Shown: one piece after another, positions 6,982 through 14,770 of the stretch | Layout of the letters: each line of letters starts with the position of its first letter | How positions within the stretch are numbered: position 1 is the stretch's first letter | Assembly: GCA_900541575.1 (NCBI GenBank) | Contig: UQKO01000049.1 | Coordinates: forward strand, 1 to 20,596 | DNA: 20,596 nt | Reading direction: 5' to 3' | DNA from: an uncultured Prevotella sp. | Lineage (GTDB): Bacteria; Bacteroidota; Bacteroidia; Bacteroidales; Bacteroidaceae | The notes under the pieces: model-generated | What the model saw: the letters and a program-made list of their open reading frames with translations, nothing else | What the model was told of the DNA's origin: nothing | The model's database searches: none | Translations under genes and position numbers: made by a program

Positions 6982-8289
6982 CTAATCTACTCGCTTGATG
7001 TTAGCTCCTAATTTATTGAGGCGTTCTTCGATTCGTTCGTATCCGCGGTCAATTTGCTCCACGTTGTCTATTTTGCTCGTTCCGTCGGCACTAAGTGCTG
7101 CAATGAGCAAAGCAATACCAGCACGAATATCAGGTGATACCATTCTGCGTCCGCGAAGGCGAATCTTGTGGTCGTGTCCCACCACTACGGCACGATGGGG
7201 GTCGCACAAGATAATCTGCGCTCCCATCTCGATGAGTTTATCAACGAAGAAGAGACGGCTCTCAAACATCTTTTGATGGAACAACACCGTGCCTCGTGCT
7301 TGCGTAGCTACAACGATGAGCACACTGAGCAAATCGGGGGTGAGCCCTGGCCAAGGTGCATCGGCGAGAGTCATGAACGAACCATCGATAAATGATTCAA
7401 TCTGATAATGTTTCTGGGGAGGGATGAGAATGTCATCGCCTTTGATATAAAGTTTAATGCCCAAGCGGCGGAATGCTTCAGGAATGATACCTAGCTGTTT
7501 TACCCCTGCTTGCCGAATAATCAGTCCGTCGCCCACCATGGCTCCCATGCCGATGAACGAACCTATTTCTATCATATCGGGCAGAATGCGGTGTGTAGCT
7601 TTGCCAAGTTCCTTCACTCCAACAATCGTGATTAAGTTGGAGCCGATGCCCGAGATTTGTGCTCCCATCTGATTGAGCAAGTGGCAGAGTTGCTGAATGT
7701 AGGGCTCACATGCCGCATTGTAGATGGTTGTAGTGCCTTTGGCAAATACTGCTGCCATGATGATGTTAGCAGTTCCTGTGATGGATGCCTCGTCGAGCAG
7801 CATATACGTGCCTTTTAGTTTGGGAGCTTCGATGTGGTATGTTCCAGCTTCTTCATCGTAGAAAAAACGGGCACCGAGTTTCTGTAATCCATAGAAATGC
7901 GTGTCGAGGCGGCGTCGACCAATCTTATCTCCGCCAGGCTTGGCTATCGTGGCTGTACCAAAGCGCGCCGTGAGTGGGCCAATTAGCAAAACTGAGCCAC
8001 GCAGACGTGAACAACGTTCCAAAAATTCTGAACTACTCAGATAGTCGAGGTTGATATTGTCGGCTTTAAAGGTGCAGTCGCCTTCACCGTTCCAAGTAGT
8101 GGTTACTCCCATTTGCTCAAGTAGGGCAATGAGATTGTTTACATCCAAAATATTGGGAATGTTTTGGATGCGCACTTCTTCAGCTGTGAGCAAAGTGGCG
8201 CAGATTACTTGCAGTGCTTCGTTCTTAGCTCCTTGAGGGGTGATTTCCCCTTTTAGGCGGTGTCCGCCTTCTATGATAAACGTACTCAT
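6982..8289 (-). CDS. murA: UDP-N-acetylglucosamine 1-carboxyvinyltransferase (MurA), Asp variant
   Basis: This enzyme catalyses the first committed step of peptidoglycan synthesis, transfer of enolpyruvate from PEP to UDP-GlcNAc in the cytosol. The family features are present: GAKNEAL with K22 near the N-terminus, the catalytic loop TIAKPGGDKIGRRRLDTHFYGL, the ADAPWPGLTPDL segment containing the general-base Asp, and the inside-out barrel repeats. The length of 435 aa is normal. In E. coli the loop cysteine (Cys115) is the target of fosfomycin. Here the matching residue is Asp121, a substitution known to keep activity while preventing covalent inhibition. It is 138 bp downstream of the DUF4290 gene, on the same strand. 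Confidence 0.96.
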   Translation of the reverse strand: MSTFIIEGGHRLKGEITPQGAKNEALQVICATLLTAEEVRIQNIPNILDVNNLIALLEQMGVTTTWNGEGDCTFKADNINLDYLSSSEFLERCSRLRGSVLLIGPLTARFGTATIAKPGGDKIGRRRLDTHFYGLQKLGARFFYDEEAGTYHIEAPKLKGTYMLLDEASITGTANIIMAAVFAKGTTTIYNAACEPYIQQLCHLLNQMGAQISGIGSNLITIVGVKELGKATHRILPDMIEIGSFIGMGAMVGDGLIIRQAGVKQLGIIPEAFRRLGIKLYIKGDDILIPPQKHYQIESFIDGSFMTLADAPWPGLTPDLLSVLIVVATQARGTVLFHQKMFESRLFFVDKLIEMGAQIILCDPHRAVVVGHDHKIRLRGRRMVSPDIRAGIALLIAALSADGTSKIDNVEQIDRGYERIEERLNKLGANIKRVD

Positions 8290-8427
8290 AAGAACTTTGG
8301 GATGAGTTAAATGAGTTGATTAGACGTGAGAAAATGATCCAGTAGGGCAATTCCCCCTAGGAAAAGCGCAGCTACGGGTGTGGAATAGAGCAATTAACTC
8401 GATAGTCCAATTCTTGTGCAATAGTGT

Positions 8428-9075
8428 TTATTGCAGTCCTTTGTTCCTTCTTGTTCTGAAACGATTTTCACCGATTTGCATCAGTTGTTGGCCAGGCTCT
8501 TCGAAGTCGGGATGAACATGTCCTTCTGTATAGAAAGCAATGTCGCGAGCCACTTTGGTGTCTTCCACTCCATCGCCTTTCCAATCGGCCAAATTGCGCT
8601 TCATACGGTTGGCAATGAGGCGAGTTAATTCATCGCGTTCGCTGCCTTCGGGCATGGTCTTGAGCTCTTCCATTGCTCGTTCCACCAGTCGGCCGTAGTG
8701 GCGAAAGCGTATATGTCCCTTCGGATATGAAAGCTTCTCTGGCTTTTTCATGCCATCGCGGTGTTCCGTGATTTCAAATGGATAGTCAATGTCAAGCTTG
8801 TAGTCGGCCATATAAGCGAGGTGATCCCAAATTTTGTGCTGATAGTCTGTTACATCCTTCATCTTTGGGTTAAGACCTACCATTACGCCGACAATGGCCT
8901 CGGCGTAGTGTTGACGTTCTTCGCGATCGGTCAATGTAAGCGCATAGTCCACCATGTCCTGTACGAGACGCCCATATTCTGGCAGGCGTAGATTTTTTCG
9001 TGTGGAGTTGTAGTCGGTGGACATTCCTTCTTTGGGGTGCGGAAGTTTTATTTCAAAGTTGTTGTAATCGGGCAT
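8428..9075 (-). CDS. DUF4290 family protein
   Basis: This 215-aa soluble protein has the character of the Bacteroidetes-specific DUF4290 family. An N-terminal LPEYGRLVQDMVDYALTLTDREERQHYAEAIVGVM segment is followed by a YQHKIWDHLAYMADYKLDIDYPFEI region. A C-terminal RHYGRLVERAMEELKTMPEGSERDELTRLIANRMKRNL segment seems to echo the first, suggesting an internal duplication of an alpha-helical unit. No signal peptide or membrane segment is present. Its place directly upstream of murA is a recurring arrangement in this phylum as I recall it. The biochemical role is unknown; a link to cell-wall synthesis is only suggested by context. Confidence 0.8.
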   Translation of the reverse strand: MPDYNNFEIKLPHPKEGMSTDYNSTRKNLRLPEYGRLVQDMVDYALTLTDREERQHYAEAIVGVMVGLNPKMKDVTDYQHKIWDHLAYMADYKLDIDYPFEITEHRDGMKKPEKLSYPKGHIRFRHYGRLVERAMEELKTMPEGSERDELTRLIANRMKRNLADWKGDGVEDTKVARDIAFYTEGHVHPDFEEPGQQLMQIGENRFRTRRNKGLQ

Positions 9076-9281
9076 TCCTTTATTTTAGGTATGTAAGATT
9101 GTAGTGAGAATCCATTCAAGTAGTTTCTAGAAGTAGCTCTATTTGCTTCGATTGCTGCATGAGGCGCTAGGTAGCTTTTCTCCTTTCTTGTGATGTCCTA
9201 TATGATATATGGTCATGCGAAAGGTTATGCCAAGAAATTCTCAACTTCTAGTTTCTAAGCGATCCATTTCTGAAAATTGCA

Positions 9282-9974
9282 TTAAAGCAACTTCTTACTC
9301 TTTGTTGCTACAAATTCTTTTAAATAGAACGGCTCAAAGTAGGCTATGTCTTCAAAATTCTCGGTAGCCATTGCTTTTTCGGCAAGGGGAATCATGTTGT
9401 GAGCTTTGGGCACAATGCCTTTGATGAAGTGGGCGTTGGGATGCTTTATCACGTCAGCACATTTGTCTGCTCCATTGCCCATGAAGTATATGGGACGTTG
9501 CTCCAAAATGTCCTTGAAAGAGTTGGCATCAATCACAAGTGCTCTCGTTTCTTGTTGTTCTCTGAGCGCACGGTCGTAAAGAGCGCAATAAACTTCCATG
9601 CGTCGGGCGTCAATCATGGGGCAGAGCCATGCATTTTCAGGAAGTTCTTCTTCGCCTAGAAGAATAGGCACGGTAAGCAATTTTAGTGTTTCTACGGAAA
9701 TTAACTTCGCATTTCTGCCGTAGGCTACGCCTTTTGCTTCTGACACTCCGATACGCAAACCCGTGTAAGAACCAGGACCTTTGCTTATGGCCACTGCATC
9801 AATGGGAATGGCATGACTATCGGCAAACGATACCGCATTCTCAACATAGCCCGCAAGCACCTGTGCGTGTGAGGGGCCTTTCTCATCAATCTCTTCGTAC
9901 AAACATGCGCCATTCTCTGACAGAGCTACGGAGCATACTTGAGTGGAGGTTTCAATATTTAGTATACAGGACAT
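9282..9974 (-). CDS. tsaB: tRNA threonylcarbamoyladenosine biosynthesis protein TsaB
   Basis: TsaB is the non-catalytic partner of TsaD in the complex that forms t6A37 on ANN-decoding tRNAs. The ASKHA-fold N-terminus reads MSCILNIETSTQVCSVALSE, and the family signature KGPGSYTGLRIGVSEAKGVAY lies at about residues 65-85. Like other TsaB proteins, it lacks the metal-binding HxxxH of TsaD. The length of 230 aa is normal. It is separated from DUF4290 by 206 bp with no visible hairpin, so read-through into the next operon is possible. A weak promoter lies upstream. Coincidentally, one t6A substrate, tRNA-Thr, is encoded elsewhere in this window. Confidence 0.94.
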   Translation of the reverse strand: MSCILNIETSTQVCSVALSENGACLYEEIDEKGPSHAQVLAGYVENAVSFADSHAIPIDAVAISKGPGSYTGLRIGVSEAKGVAYGRNAKLISVETLKLLTVPILLGEEELPENAWLCPMIDARRMEVYCALYDRALREQQETRALVIDANSFKDILEQRPIYFMGNGADKCADVIKHPNAHFIKGIVPKAHNMIPLAEKAMATENFEDIAYFEPFYLKEFVATKSKKLL

Positions 9975-9996
9975 TTCTTTGTTGTATTTTAGTATG

Positions 9997-10004
9997 CAAA
10001 CTTA
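9997..10004 (-). promoter_or_regulatory. Possible -7 box of the tsaB promoter
   Basis: TAAGTTTG on the minus strand fits TAnnTTTG and lies 22 bp before the ATG. The nearest TTTG is 16 bp further upstream (10021-10024), shorter than the preferred spacing, so the call is tentative. Confidence 0.4.
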
Positions 10005-10396
10005 CATAAAAACATTGAGACAAACGAAAGAATAGCATAGAACCTAACTTTTCTTCCTTTATATATAGCCTCTTTTTATGCTTTGTAGCGCAAATAACGA
10101 GAGGTAATAGTTGGTATAATTATTGATTGGGAGAGTGATAATAAAGTCTGTTAGTGGCTTTATGGGCGAGGTACAATGTGTGTAAGAATAATGGGAGCCT
10201 GTTTCTAATCTTTCTCTCAATGTGTGACTTTGCCCATGGGAAGTCTATTGTTCCGGAAAAGAATAAAAGGACGTTTGTGTCTGTTTTATAGGTAGCGAAA
10301 GTGGTAATATGAATTTTCGAGTAAGAGAAAAGTTAGCGTTTCTATCGTAGATTTTCTCCTTTGTGCAAGAATGTTTTCCACTCACATCTATTAGAT
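10005..10396. other. Intergenic stretch without visible genes
   Basis: About 390 bp of AT-rich DNA lie between the tsaB start and the terminator at 10397. No open frame of family character, no tRNA-like fold and no convincing promoter was found; the only short palindrome noted is CCCATGGG near 10234. Confidence 0.5.
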
Positions 10397-10450
10397 AAAG
10401 AAAAGCCATGACTTCATCTGCAGAGGATGAGGTCGTGGCTTTTCTCTTTT
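10397..10450. terminator. Long hairpin terminator downstream of the small basic protein gene
   Basis: Arms AAAGAAAAGCCATGACTTCA and the pairing GATGAGGTCGTGGCTTTTCT form a stem of about 20 bp (two G-U pairs) around a short TGCAGAG loop. T-rich sequence follows on both strands (CTTTTATT on plus, CTTTATC on minus). It ends minus-strand transcription 35 bp beyond the stop codon at 10485. Confidence 0.8.
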
Positions 10451-10484
10451 ATTATTTTACTTGCGCATGGTGACGGCGTCTCAC

Positions 10485-10703
10485 TTATTTATTTTTGTGG
10501 CGATTGGCTCTGCGCTGACGAATCTCAGCTTTTTTCTTTGCAGAGCCTGAACCGTGCAAGCCTGTAATGTAGGTTTTCTTTTTTGCCTTGGTCTTCACCT
10601 TTGTTTCGTTAGAGGCTTTTTTAAGCTTAGCTCCTTTGAAAGTGATTCCCACGGTCATGGCCTGTGTGATTTCGTCGTCGGATGCTTTGCGAGTAGTAGT
10701 CAT
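10485..10703 (-). CDS. Small, very basic hypothetical protein
   Basis: This 72-residue protein has roughly a quarter lysine plus arginine. It has an N-terminal TTTRKASDDEITQAMTVGIT segment and a basic C-terminus with KVKTKAKKKTYITGLHGSGS and AEIRQRRANRHKNK. There is no hydrophobic segment. The composition suggests nucleic-acid or ribosome association, but I do not recognise a family. It starts 70 bp after the AICAR transformylase stop codon and is followed by a strong terminator, so it is probably the last cistron of that unit. The clean operon position and terminator support it being a real gene. Confidence 0.6.
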   Translation of the reverse strand: MTTTRKASDDEITQAMTVGITFKGAKLKKASNETKVKTKAKKKTYITGLHGSGSAKKKAEIRQRRANRHKNK

Positions 10704-10773
10704 AAGTGTGGAGTATAAAGGGATATTTAGAAACTAACTCTGCAAACGAGTGCTAGGTTCGTTTCACATTATA

Positions 10774-11955
10774 TCAATGGTGGAACAAGCGGATGCCAGT
10801 GAAGGTCATGGCCATGCCATACTTGTTGCATGTGCTGATGACATGGTCGTCGCGAACGCTGCCGCCAGCCTGAGCTACATATTGCACACCGCTCTTGTGG
10901 GCGCGTTCAATGTTGTCTCCGAAGGGGAAGAATGCGTCAGATCCAAGTGCAACATTGGTGTTCTTGGCAATCCATTCTTTCTTCTCTTCCATCGTAAGTA
11001 CTTCGGGCTTTTCTGTAAAGAATTGTTGCCATGCTCCATCGGCCAATACATCGTCGTGATCCTCAGAGATATAAATGTCGATGGTGTTGTCGCGGTCGGC
11101 ACGACGAATTTTCTCCACCCAAGGAAGGTTCATTACCTTGGGATGTTGACGTAGCCACCAGATGTCGGCCTTGTTGCCTGCCAAGCGAGTGCAGTGAATA
11201 CGGCTTTGCTGTCCAGCACCGATGCCAATGGCTTGACCATCCTTTACGTAGCATACAGAGTTTGATTGTGTATACTTTAGTGTGATGAGTGCAATCTTGA
11301 GGTCGCGCTTAGCTTCTTCTGTAAAAGTCTTATTGTCAGTGGGGATGTTGTCAAAGAGATTGTCGCCTGTGAGGTCTATTTCATTTCTTCCTTGTTCGAA
11401 AGTGATGCCAAATACTTGCTTGTGCTCGATAGGAGCGGGACGATAGTTGACGTCCATCTTTAGAATTACATAAGTTCCCTTACGCTTAGTACGCAGAATT
11501 TCAAGTGCTTCTGGTGTGTAGTCGGGGGCAATGATGCCATCGCTCACTTCGCGTTTGATGAGCAGAGCAGTAGCTTTGTCGCATGTATCGGAAAGGGAGA
11601 TGAAGTCGCCGTAAGACGACATGCGGTCGGCGCCGCGAGCACGTGCATAGGCTGTGGCAATGGGGGAAAGAGGTTCCTCTATGTCGTCGACAAAGTAGAT
11701 TTTGCGAAGCGTATCACTCATTGGAATGCCAATGGCAGCACCTGCAGGCGAAACATGCTTAAACGAAGCAGCAGAAGGTACGCCAGTTGCGGCACGAAGC
11801 TCGCGAACAAGCTGCCAACCATTGAGGGCATCGAGAAAGTTGATATAGCCAGGACGTCCTCCTAATACTTCAATGGGAAGTTCGCCTTGTTCGGCATAGA
11901 TGCGTGCTGGCTTTTGGTTGGGATTACAACCATATTTAAGAGAAAGCTCTTTCAT
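10774..11955 (-). CDS. purH: Stand-alone, eukaryote-like AICAR transformylase (PurH AICARFT domain)
   Basis: This 393-aa enzyme transfers a formyl group from 10-formyl-THF to AICAR, the penultimate step of purine synthesis. It contains SFKHVSPAGAAIGIP (the active-site KH motif), YARARGADRMSSYGDF, REVSDGIIAPDY, KYTQSNSVCY, GIGAGQQSRIHCTRLAG, and ends in GIRLFHH. These segments are much closer to the human ATIC transformylase half, as I recall it, than to E. coli PurH. The N-terminal IMP cyclohydrolase (MGS-like) domain of bifunctional PurH is absent: the protein begins directly with KYGCNPNQKPAR. A separate cyclohydrolase must then exist elsewhere. It starts 98 bp after the pqqD-like gene with no consensus promoter in between. 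Confidence 0.93.
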   Translation of the reverse strand: MKELSLKYGCNPNQKPARIYAEQGELPIEVLGGRPGYINFLDALNGWQLVRELRAATGVPSAASFKHVSPAGAAIGIPMSDTLRKIYFVDDIEEPLSPIATAYARARGADRMSSYGDFISLSDTCDKATALLIKREVSDGIIAPDYTPEALEILRTKRKGTYVILKMDVNYRPAPIEHKQVFGITFEQGRNEIDLTGDNLFDNIPTDNKTFTEEAKRDLKIALITLKYTQSNSVCYVKDGQAIGIGAGQQSRIHCTRLAGNKADIWWLRQHPKVMNLPWVEKIRRADRDNTIDIYISEDHDDVLADGAWQQFFTEKPEVLTMEEKKEWIAKNTNVALGSDAFFPFGDNIERAHKSGVQYVAQAGGSVRDDHVISTCNKYGMAMTFTGIRLFHH

Positions 11956-12053
11956 TGTGTAATGATGGTATGTTGTGTTATAATTGTTTCAGTGAGTGAA
12001 TCGTGGCTCTGTCGAAGTACGGATACTTTATTGGGAGCCGCGGGCTTCTTTCT

Positions 12054-12320
12054 TTATTCTATAATTCCGCAGTTGGTCCACTGCTTAATTACGCTTTGTG
12101 CATCGGCTAAAGCTGTCTCTGGACTAACTTCGTAGGCATCGCACAAGAGGTCTGCCAATCGCTGGGCGTCAAATTCGTTTTCACCAATGTTTTGCCAAAG
12201 GTAGGCTGCAGTTTCGTTGAGTGAAATCATTTGATTAAAGTCTACATTCTCGATACCCGTGGCAAGAATTACTTTCTCGCCGCAGATGTCGCGTAGTTCA
12301 AATCCTTGTTTTATTTTCAT
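12054..12320 (-). CDS. PqqD-like peptide-binding protein
   Basis: This 88-aa protein has the PqqD / RiPP-recognition-element pattern. A beta-rich N-terminus includes GFELRDICGEKVIL. The signature FNQMISLNETAAYLWQNI lies at about residues 28-46, followed by helices with LADLLCDAYEVSPETALADAQSVIKQWTNCGIIE. PqqD-like domains bind leader peptides and present them to modifying enzymes. Here the gene starts 10 bp after an S24/S26 peptidase gene and is the last of a four-gene unit that also encodes an HPr-kinase-like protein. The family call is confident. The role in peptide modification is inferred, since no precursor peptide was found. Confidence 0.85.
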   Translation of the reverse strand: MKIKQGFELRDICGEKVILATGIENVDFNQMISLNETAAYLWQNIGENEFDAQRLADLLCDAYEVSPETALADAQSVIKQWTNCGIIE

Positions 12321-12330
12321 AAAGTTTTGT

Positions 12331-12801
12331 CTATGGGTTATGAAGAATGAGTCTGCGGTAGACTCCTAACAATATGCGCCGAAACGGAGTGAGAGCTAGC
12401 CATACGGAGGAATAAAGTTTCCATTTACGGCTCGTCACGAGGTCGGGCTTTTTACGTCCTTTGCGATAGAATGCTGTGACGATACCCACCACTTGTGTGT
12501 CGAGACAATGTTCCACACCTTTTATGTTGCCATCGCCCTTGAGTGTGAGCTGATTGTCTGTGCGACTGATTACGCGATGGAGTACGTATACTTTAGGTTC
12601 TATCTCGGCTAAGACGACATCGCGTACGCTGATGGCTTCAGGAGCAACACACTTGATTTTTACGATGTCGCGGTTGTTGTCCAAGAAAGGACGCATGCTG
12701 AATCCTTTAACGCGAAATGTGGCTGTCTTGCCTTGATTGAGCGTTCGCTTAATTTCGGAAATGAGTATGTCGTTGGGGACTTCTAGTTTGCGCGTTTCCA
12801 T
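12331..12801 (-). CDS. S24/S26 family peptidase (signal-peptidase-like, Ser/His dyad)
   Basis: This 156-aa protein has the fold signature of S24/S26 serine peptidases. VKGFSMRPFL places the nucleophile at Ser35, DVVLAEIEPKVYVLHRVISR places a His at residue 75, and LKGDGN is at 88-92. A histidine in VLHRV, rather than the Lys general base of bacterial type I signal peptidases, resembles the archaeal/ER (S26B) branch. There is no N-terminal membrane anchor. A hydrophobic, basic C-terminal segment (about 130-153) could bind the membrane. It lies between the HprK-like and PqqD-like genes, with 16 and 10 bp gaps. A role in trimming a modified peptide is inferred. Confidence 0.8.
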   Translation of the reverse strand: METRKLEVPNDILISEIKRTLNQGKTATFRVKGFSMRPFLDNNRDIVKIKCVAPEAISVRDVVLAEIEPKVYVLHRVISRTDNQLTLKGDGNIKGVEHCLDTQVVGIVTAFYRKGRKKPDLVTSRKWKLYSSVWLALTPFRRILLGVYRRLILHNP

Positions 12802-12817
12802 AATGGTAATGGATTGC

Positions 12818-13702
12818 TTACTTGTGTGAAATAGTCTGATAACTCAGTTGGGCGGCCTCTTTGTCGGGACGGCATTTCAAGTAAAAGGCGGGCACTTGCT
12901 GTGCAACTATTTCTACGGTATGTGTAATGTGATTATAGGATGGCTTGTCCCAAATCATGGTGGAGCATGATGAAAGAATAGAGGCGAAGGCGCGAAGGGG
13001 AGTTTCGCGGCTGATGATGTTCTCGGGATATTGTTCTAATCTGAGAAAGGCTCCCGCGGGCATTTTCATATTGCGATAGCAAGGAGTCTTTCCGCTCCAT
13101 GGAGTACCATATACGAATACTTGGCCATTGGGCTGAATGCGTATAGCGGGATTATCATCATTGAGAAGGTCGGAGCCATCGATATGTTTGCGCCAAAGCG
13201 AAGAGTGAGTGCTTTTTCCCGTACCACTCTTTCCTAGGAATAGGTAGCCATAACCTCCGTTCATCGTGACAGAGGCATGCATCAAAATGGTGTCATAATA
13301 AGAAGCAGCAAAGGCAAAGGCGATCATCATGGCGTTTCCTAGACCAAAGCTGTGATCCTTTTCTTCGCCTAATAGCGAAATGTCGCAACGACTAAAGTTT
13401 GCATTCGTTTTCATGGCACAAGCCAAACGACCTTCCACCGTGCTAATAACAACTTTATATCCTTCTTCTAATTGATAAATCGCATGATTTGTGCCGCCAC
13501 AGTCAAATTGTCCCAATTCCTTTCCTTCTGCTTCGGCCGAAATCATTCCATCAGCGATGGTTGCTACAAGTGCCAAAACGCTATCTGAGCCTTGCTGTAT
13601 ATAAAAAGGAGCATAGGATGGTAGTAAACGTTTGATTTGTTGCTTATTGTCGGCTTGAATGGCGAAACAAAGGTCGGCCACCTTGAAATGGAGTGTTTCC
13701 AA
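12818..13702 (-). CDS. HPr kinase/phosphorylase-like P-loop protein
   Basis: This 294-aa protein has a central P-loop, FLGKSGTGKSTHSSLW, with the GKSGTGKST core at about residues 157-165. It is followed by DLLNDDNPAIRI at about 178-189, which corresponds to the acidic motif after the Walker A box in HPr kinases. The N-terminal 140 residues do not resemble the HprK N-domain. In peptide clusters, HprK-like proteins phosphorylate precursor peptides or act as unknown ATP-dependent factors. It is second in the operon, 23 bp after the secreted protein gene and 16 bp before the peptidase gene. Classic HPr regulation is unlikely. The family is clear; the substrate is unknown. Confidence 0.82.
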   Translation of the reverse strand: METLHFKVADLCFAIQADNKQQIKRLLPSYAPFYIQQGSDSVLALVATIADGMISAEAEGKELGQFDCGGTNHAIYQLEEGYKVVISTVEGRLACAMKTNANFSRCDISLLGEEKDHSFGLGNAMMIAFAFAASYYDTILMHASVTMNGGYGYLFLGKSGTGKSTHSSLWRKHIDGSDLLNDDNPAIRIQPNGQVFVYGTPWSGKTPCYRNMKMPAGAFLRLEQYPENIISRETPLRAFASILSSCSTMIWDKPSYNHITHTVEIVAQQVPAFYLKCRPDKEAAQLSYQTISHK

Positions 13703-13725
13703 TGTAGTAAGGGGTTGTATGGGGG

Positions 13726-14136
13726 TTATTGTTCAGATAATCTAAACTCACTTACGGGTATCTCGATTAAGCGTACATGGGCGTCTTTGCTTGCGTTGCG
13801 ACGCAATTTGAGATATGTTTTCTCAAGCTTGTTGCGATTCTTGTTGAAGAATACAGCACAAGTATAGGTCTTACCTGTCTTTTGGTCCAAGTAGGTCTTC
13901 ATTCTATTCGAGTAAGTCTGTCGGTCGTTGAGAAACTTGGTTTTGTTGTCAATAATGCCTTCTGTGAGGGGCTGTATAGATGAGATATAATTCACAGAAT
14001 CATTAAAGCAAGTTCCAATGGTGAAGGCATAAATTGTGTTGCTCTTCTTCTGACCAAAAACATTGCTAGCAAGTAGAAATGCTACACCGAGTAGTACCGT
14101 GTGCATCACGGAACGTTGTAAAATAATGCGTTTCAT
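13726..14136 (-). CDS. Small secreted protein, conserved-looking Bacteroidales hypothetical
   Basis: This 136-aa protein starts with a Sec-type signal peptide: a basic start, a VMHTVLLGVAFLLASNVFG core and probable cleavage near residue 28. No lipobox Cys is visible. The mature part contains IYAFTIGTCFNDSVNYISSIQPL, a polar TKFLNDRQTYSNRMKTYLDQ helix, TCAVFFNKNRNKLEKTYLKLRR and an IPVSEFRL end. I recall similar periplasmic proteins of unknown function in Bacteroidales. It is the first gene after a strong promoter and is followed 23 bp later by the HprK-like gene, so the four genes are probably one transcript. It is too large and too structured to look like a RiPP precursor. Confidence 0.75.
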   Translation of the reverse strand: MKRIILQRSVMHTVLLGVAFLLASNVFGQKKSNTIYAFTIGTCFNDSVNYISSIQPLTEGIIDNKTKFLNDRQTYSNRMKTYLDQKTGKTYTCAVFFNKNRNKLEKTYLKLRRNASKDAHVRLIEIPVSEFRLSEQ

Positions 14137-14161
14137 TGAGTTTCGTTTTGCTATTTGCGGA

Positions 14162-14192
14162 CAAAGTTAGTGCAAACCGAATGCATAGCAAA
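14162..14192 (-). promoter_or_regulatory. Promoter of the secreted protein / HprK-like / peptidase / PqqD operon
   Basis: Reading on the minus strand, TTTG (14189-14192), 19 bp and TAACTTTG (14162-14169) match the Bacteroidetes consensus at both boxes. The -7 box ends 25 bp before the ATG at 14136. Confidence 0.8.
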
Positions 14193-14427
14193 GGAAACGA
14201 CTTGATTTTTTTGATTTGAGGTGTAGAAGAAAGTCGTGAAACTTGGTAAACAGAAACTGATATAAACTAGATGAATGGCAAAAAGGAACGAGAAGTTTTT
14301 GTAGAAAGTTTTACTTTAGATAAAAGTGAGATAGTAATGAATAGCTATCGTCCTAATATATAGAGCAATGTACTAAATGAGCCAAAATTATGTAGTAAAT
14401 GGTGTAGCGAGTATTTTAAAAAGAAAG

Positions 14428-14435
14428 ATAAAACT
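14428..14435 (+). repeat. Left target-site duplication of the 3.1-kb element
   Basis: ATAAAACT directly abuts the terminal GGGGCAC and is repeated exactly at 17563-17570 on the other side. An 8-bp duplication is the length usual for the ISL3 family. Confidence 0.85.
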
Positions 14436-14454
14436 GGGGCACCTGCAAAAACCT
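14436..14454 (+). repeat. Left terminal inverted repeat
   Basis: GGGGCACCTGCAAAAACCT pairs with the complement of 17544-17562 at 16 of 19 positions; the outer 14 positions have one mismatch. Confidence 0.8.
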
Positions 14455-14457
14455 GTG

Positions 14458-14769
14458 TCAAGCATAGATATTTGTTAGCCTAAACAGGAAAAACTTAACA
14501 TCAACAACCCCATGCAACTGTGCTCTGAATAGTTTAATCTTAGCGTTAAGAGACTCAGCAGAGGCATTAGTGGCACGATTGATGAAATAGTTGAGTATTT
14601 CTCCTTGTCTATCTGCAATGGTTGTTGCAACAGTACAGAATTTCTTGTCCCCAAAGTCCTTTACCTTTTGAATCCATCTATTAAAACTCGAACGTGCTGA
14701 ATCCTTGCTGGCAAACTTGTTGCTAAATATCATTCTGAGAGAATGCGTCAAAGGATATCGCCGAATTAC
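14458..14769 (-). pseudogene. ISL3-like transposase, C-terminal remnant
   Basis: About 104 codons remain open, from VIRRYPLTHSLRMIFSN to RLTNIYA. The core ILNYFINRATNASAESLNAKIKLFRAQLHGV is typical of the C-terminus of ISL3-family DDE transposases, containing the catalytic Glu region in NASAESLNAKIK. The N-terminal zinc-finger part and the first catalytic Asp residues are gone. The frame is closed by a stop just upstream, where the Crp/Fnr gene ends (14771). It therefore cannot supply transposition; movement would need a related transposase in trans. Confidence 0.8.
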
Positions 14770-14770
14770 G

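Noticed and set aside
10750..11154. 134-aa plus-strand open frame
   Set aside because: Lies antisense to the AICAR transformylase, whose conserved motifs fix the coding strand.
10750..13702. Complete RiPP gene cluster
   Set aside because: No precursor peptide, radical SAM, cyclase or ABC transporter is encoded here, so only a partial resemblance is claimed.
14458..14751. Functional small transposase
   Set aside because: It contains only the C-terminal part of an ISL3-like enzyme; the upstream catalytic aspartates are absent.
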